Positions 32,144 through 35,506 of a stretch of 35,506 nucleotides of DNA are shown piece by piece; within the stretch, counting starts at the first letter, position 1, and each line of letters opens with the position of its first letter. Location: positions 1 to 35,506 of the forward strand of contig CAYFJO010000065.1 of the NCBI GenBank assembly GCA_964343305.1. Reading direction: 5' to 3'. The notes under the pieces were generated by a model that saw nothing but the letters and a program-made list of their open reading frames with translations, did not search any database and had not been told where the DNA came from. Origin of the DNA: CAYFJO01 sp964343305 (lineage in GTDB: Bacteria > Planctomycetota > Planctomycetia > Pirellulales > Pirellulaceae). The translations under genes were made by a program, and so were the position numbers.

Positions 32144-34570
32144 TCAACTCGACGGATTCGTAGATGAACGCGCCAGATCTTTCTGCGTCTGGCGCACCTT
32201 CTCTTGCGCGATCTTTCGGTTCGTCGCAATATCAGGATCGTCGGTGTAGACTTCAGCGAGCTCTCGGAGGATGCCTTCCGCCGATTCATAAAAACGCAGA
32301 GCATCTTGCAAGTGCGATTGATCCACGAGAATGTCACCCGACTTCAAATAGATGGCGGCAAGCTCCGCTTGATATTGAACAACATCAGGGTTTTGATCGG
32401 CAAGCGGTTCGAGCCAATCACGCGCCTTCTGATATCGCTGCTGTGCCGCGTCCACATCCTCTTCCAAATCGCCGCTACGTCGATAGCACAACGCAACCTG
32501 ATATTGGTTGACGAGATTCGATGAATCTTGATCGAGCAAATCGGAAAACAACCCCGCCGCTTTCTGAAATCTCTCACGCGCACTTTGTATTTGCTGCATT
32601 TCATCGCACAGATTCGCCCAATTGAAATAGCCCTTGGCCAAATCCTGTTGGATTTGCGAAGTTGGTTCTGTTGCTACGAGCAATTCGCGGATCTGCTGGG
32701 CGGCTTCGTATTGTTTTAGCGCCCCTTGGAAATTCGATCGCAGCCGTTCCATCGCGGCAATGTTCATGTATGCATTCGCAAGTTTACGTTGATACTCGCG
32801 ATTGTCCGCGTCAACAAGAGCGAGCTGTTCTCGGAGTTCGATTGTTTTTGAAAACGCTTCGTAAGCATCGTCGAACTCGCCCATTCGGTAGGACGCCCGG
32901 CCGATGCCGTTCCACGTATCACTCAGCGTGACGGGCACGTCTCCGCTAGCGTCGGTTTGTATGAAAAGTGGTTCAAGAATCGAAAGTGCCTGCTGATACG
33001 ACTCAAGCGATTCGGCAAGGTTACCAAGTTCCGCTTCGATTTCGCCAACATAGAATTGTGCCTGGGCCAGTTCGATCGTCAGCTTGCCGTCGCCCTTGCG
33101 CTGGTTGAGGAATCTCTTGTAGTAACCAAGCGCGTCTTTCAATAGCTGCTCTTTCAGTGGCTGCATGCCGGGTTGGTTGAGTAACGTATCGTTGCTCACG
33201 CGCTGGTAGAAATTGTTCACGGCGTCCAGTGCGTCACGAAAACTGGCATCCGATCGCTGCTCGGCGTCACGAGACGATGCCAGCGCCGACGAGGCGGTGA
33301 CGTAGCCATACAACAGACCGAATAGTGCGACGAACAAAAACACCGCCGCGGTAGCCAAAGCTCCCGCGATCCACGGATTTCGGTAACACCAACGAATACT
33401 GCGACCCGCGAAACCAATCGGACGAGCCTGGATCGGCTCGTCGTTCAGAAATCTCTCTAAATCGTCGGCCAAAGCCTCGGCCGATTCATAGCGTCGCGCC
33501 GGTTCTTTCACCAAACATTTGAGACAGATCGTATCCAAGTCGCGCGGCACTTTGCGATTGAGCACACGCAGTGAAACGGGCTCTTCGTCGATCACCTGGC
33601 GAAGCGTGTCGATTGGATTGTGGGCGCGAAAGGGTGGGCGGCCGGTCAGGACGTCGTACAACAACGCGCCAAGACCATACACGTCGGACAAAGGGCCAAT
33701 TTCGTTCAGACGCCCCGCGGCTTGCTCGGGCGACATGTAGCTGGGCGTGCCCATGACCGATCCGTCTCGCGTCATGTTTGAGTCTTGATCCAGCCGCTTG
33801 GCAAGCCCGAAATCGGTGACTACGGGTCGAAGGTCGAGGGGCGAGAGTCGAGAGCCAGAAGACAAACCGCTTTGCCCTCGACCCTCGTCCCTAGACTCTC
33901 GACCCCTCAATAGCACGTTCGCCGGTTTCAAGTCTCGATGCACCACACCGCGCTGATGAGCATAACTCATTGCTTTGGCCAATGTCGCGAGAAGCCAACC
34001 GGCTTCCCTTGCCGAAAGTGGCCGATCCTGCAAACGATCCGACAAACTTCCGCCGTCGACAAATTCCATCGCAAAATATGGCGTCCCGCTTGCTTCGCCA
34101 ACTTCGTAGATTTGAGCGATGTTCGGATGGTTCAGATGAGCGACCGCTTCTGCTTCGTTTCGCAGACGCGCGATTAACTGTGGATCCCGATCCGGTGTGA
34201 TGATTGTCTTCAGCGCAACCAAACGGTCCAAGGAAGTCTGTCGCGCCTTGTACACAACTCCCATGCCGCCACGCCCCAGTTCATCCAGAACCTCATAGTC
34301 CTCGAATTGAGGCATCCTCGACGCGACGGACGGTCGATTTTCAAACGCAAGTGTTTCCTCCTGGGCGTGTGTCCACGGCTTCGCAACCGGCTTCGGAGGA
34401 GGAGGAAGTTTCCACTCGTCAACGCCGTGCTGTAACGTTTCAGGTTGATCCGAGATCGTTTCCCCACTTGCGCCACAGGTCGGGCAATTGCGTGGGGCGG
34501 CCGAATCGCCGTCCACCTCCTCTTCACATTCCCACTCGTGCCCGTGTGGACAACTTAGATACTGTGGCAT
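32144..34570 (-). CDS. Ser/Thr protein kinase with zinc-ribbon-like N-terminus, transmembrane helix and TPRs
   Basis: An 808-residue protein. The N-terminus CPHGHEW...CPTCG (C7, C30, C33) looks like a small zinc ribbon. Kinase domain about 92-375: GRGGMGVVYKA (99-109), Lys121, HRDLKPAN (211-218), DFG (253-255), SPEQ (280-283). Residues 223-248, between the catalytic loop and DFG, are an unusual insertion (RGRESRDEGRGQSGLSSGSR...) encoded by repeat DNA. A membrane helix lies at about 399-423 (WIAGALATAAVFLFVALFGL), followed to the end by TPR-type helical repeats (FDDAYEAFSKTIELREQLAL; YMNIAAMERLRSNFQGALKQ). All catalytic residues are present, so activity is likely if the insertion is tolerated. 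It follows the cobA-hemD gene by 24 bp and may share its transcript. Confidence 0.9.
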   Translation of the reverse strand: MPQYLSCPHGHEWECEEEVDGDSAAPRNCPTCGASGETISDQPETLQHGVDEWKLPPPPKPVAKPWTHAQEETLAFENRPSVASRMPQFEDYEVLDELGRGGMGVVYKARQTSLDRLVALKTIITPDRDPQLIARLRNEAEAVAHLNHPNIAQIYEVGEASGTPYFAMEFVDGGSLSDRLQDRPLSAREAGWLLATLAKAMSYAHQRGVVHRDLKPANVLLRGRESRDEGRGQSGLSSGSRLSPLDLRPVVTDFGLAKRLDQDSNMTRDGSVMGTPSYMSPEQAAGRLNEIGPLSDVYGLGALLYDVLTGRPPFRAHNPIDTLRQVIDEEPVSLRVLNRKVPRDLDTICLKCLVKEPARRYESAEALADDLERFLNDEPIQARPIGFAGRSIRWCYRNPWIAGALATAAVFLFVALFGLLYGYVTASSALASSRDAEQRSDASFRDALDAVNNFYQRVSNDTLLNQPGMQPLKEQLLKDALGYYKRFLNQRKGDGKLTIELAQAQFYVGEIEAELGNLAESLESYQQALSILEPLFIQTDASGDVPVTLSDTWNGIGRASYRMGEFDDAYEAFSKTIELREQLALVDADNREYQRKLANAYMNIAAMERLRSNFQGALKQYEAAQQIRELLVATEPTSQIQQDLAKGYFNWANLCDEMQQIQSARERFQKAAGLFSDLLDQDSSNLVNQYQVALCYRRSGDLEEDVDAAQQRYQKARDWLEPLADQNPDVVQYQAELAAIYLKSGDILVDQSHLQDALRFYESAEGILRELAEVYTDDPDIATNRKIAQEKVRQTQKDLARSSTNPSS
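33827..33904. repeat. GTCGAGGG/GTCGAGAG-type repeat inserted in the kinase-TPR gene
   Basis: About 78 bp with repeated GTCGAGGG and GTCGAGAG words on one side and their complements on the other (imperfect inverted repeat). It encodes residues 223-248. The flanking protein would join as NVLL-(RPV)VTDFGLAKRL, the usual short spacing, if it were absent. Confidence 0.7.
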
Positions 34571-34594
34571 GTCGAATCGCCTGCTTCACCGAGC

Positions 34595-35506
34595 CTAAGT
34601 CAACGCATTCAAAATCGCATCCACGACGCCTTGCATTGTATACTCTGTCGCCTCGGTCGTTGGCTCCATTCCCAACTCGCGCATCGCTTCAGAAGTGACC
34701 GGACTGATTGTTGCGATTTGTGATTCTTTCAAACCTTCGCCAAACATGTCGACCAGCGATCGCCCAATCTCGGAACTGGTCACCGTTGTCCAATGAATCT
34801 CGCCATTGGCCATTTGCTTTCGGATGCTTTCGTCAACAGGTGTAACCGATGCGTGCGTGTAGACGACGACTTGCTCCACGGATGCGCCGGCATCAATCAG
34901 CCCGCCTGGCAAAACGTCTCGACCACGGCTGGCTCGTGGGTACAAAAACCTCCGGCCACTCGAATGTTCCGCCAAGGTTTCGACCAGCGATTCGGCGCGA
35001 AACTCTGGTGGTTGGACGTCGACTTGCAAATGATACTGCGCAAGCGCACTGGCCGTCCCCGGACCAATCGCAGCGAATTTCAAATGCCCCACCACTCGAA
35101 TGTCATACATCATCAGCAACCGATCGAAGAAGTATCGAACTCCGTTGGCGCTGGAAAACACCAGCCAGTCGAAATCGGCCAAGCGTTGGATCACTTCGTC
35201 CACGGCTTGCCAATCTGGTGGATCGGAAATCTCAATTGCCGGTTGTTCCAGAACGTCTGCGCCTAATTCGAGCAGCCGATCGGTTAGCTGAGCGGCTTGA
35301 TTGACCGGCCGAGTCACGAGCACGCGTTGACCGAACAGCGGGCGGTGTTCGAACCACGAAAGCGTCTCCGCCAACGTGGTAACTTCGCCGACAATGACGA
35401 TCGCAGGCGGGCGAACTTTCTCAGGCCCGGTGAATAACTTGGCCGCTTCGCCCAGCGTACATCGAATGGATTGCTGATCCGGAAGACTGCATCGCCGAAC
35501 GATTGC
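34595..35506 (-). CDS. hemD: CobA-HemD fusion: uroporphyrinogen-III C-methyltransferase / uroporphyrinogen-III synthase (5' end beyond window)
   Basis: The frame is open to the right edge with no stop, so the N-terminus lies outside. The first about 45 visible residues (AIVRRCSLPDQQSI, LGEAAKLF, VRPPAIVIVGEVTTL) are the C-terminal end of a CobA-type SAM methyltransferase, running directly into WFEHRPLFGQRVLVTRP, the start of HemD. The HemD part shows DWLVFSSANGVRYFFDRL, FAAIGPGTASAL, RFLYPRASRGRDVLPGGL and WTTVTSSEIGRSLV. HemD closes hydroxymethylbilane to uroporphyrinogen III, and CobA methylates it toward siroheme or cobalamin. A TTG at 35374 could be taken as a start for HemD alone, but the continuous CobA sequence argues for a fusion. 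Confidence 0.9.
   Translation of the reverse strand, partial: AIVRRCSLPDQQSIRCTLGEAAKLFTGPEKVRPPAIVIVGEVTTLAETLSWFEHRPLFGQRVLVTRPVNQAAQLTDRLLELGADVLEQPAIEISDPPDWQAVDEVIQRLADFDWLVFSSANGVRYFFDRLLMMYDIRVVGHLKFAAIGPGTASALAQYHLQVDVQPPEFRAESLVETLAEHSSGRRFLYPRASRGRDVLPGGLIDAGASVEQVVVYTHASVTPVDESIRKQMANGEIHWTTVTSSEIGRSLVDMFGEGLKESQIATISPVTSEAMRELGMEPTTEATEYTMQGVVDAILNALT

Noticed and set aside
31864..32337. A 157-residue minus-strand frame across the MITE-like element and the end of the kinase-TPR gene
   Set aside because: It overlaps the kinase in another frame and runs through inverted repeats; Arg/Ser-rich composition without family motifs indicates chance.

Overview
The window looks like a chromosome segment of a planctomycete, most likely Pirellulaceae-like. 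The evidence is a set of traits typical of that phylum occurring together: an aminofutalosine-type menaquinone cluster, large Ser/Thr kinases paired with ECF sigma factors, many leucine-rich-repeat and HEAT-repeat proteins, big secreted proteins that begin with the ESLEQRQ / ESLESRQ export signature, a cysteine-rich alginate-export-type porin, weak Shine-Dalgarno sites at many genes, and numerous perfect palindromic repeats between and inside genes. The placement is inferred from gene content; there is no rRNA or tRNA in the window.

Layout. Positions 1-13571 form a run of minus-strand genes. In transcription order they are: a 1392-residue secretin-N-domain-like repeat protein, a membrane-anchored MORN/YwqK-like protein, the menaquinone genes ubiE, ubiX and ubiA, a HEAT-repeat lipoprotein, mqnE, an LRR protein, and a porin cut by the left edge. 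Four gene junctions of the menaquinone run carry four different near-perfect palindromes. Positions 13747-17187 hold smaller genes on both strands: two membrane proteins with convergent overlapping ends, comB, and a PPP-family phosphatase. Positions 17191-21881 carry two proteins built from the same calcium-loop repeat (DWNGDG.DDIGV / D.NGNG.WDG). The smaller one looks truncated and has a promoter-like motif inside its reading frame. Positions 22258-26933 are an ECF sigma factor and a kinase-LRR receptor whose 3' end is thrown out of frame by a 7-bp tandem duplication. Positions 27081-30401 are a secreted zinc metalloprotease with the same calcium-loop repeats and a divergent ECF sigma factor. 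Positions 30422-35506 hold an outer-membrane-type protein, a MITE-like element, a kinase-TPR protein, and a CobA-HemD fusion cut by the right edge.

How the parts fit. MqnE, UbiA, UbiX and UbiE cover the aminofutalosine-forming step and late tailoring steps of menaquinone synthesis. The two ECF sigma genes sit beside a kinase and a secreted protease, suggesting signalling and regulatory modules. The protease and the 1171-residue secreted protein share the upstream motif TGTCACA-N6-ATACAAG, which may be an ECF promoter.

The most unusual signal is the behaviour of short palindromic elements. Besides filling intergenic gaps, they appear to lie in frame inside at least three protein genes (two kinases and an outer membrane protein). 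In one kinase the same element family occurs twice in the same reading frame. This resembles the protein-coding palindromic elements of Rickettsia.
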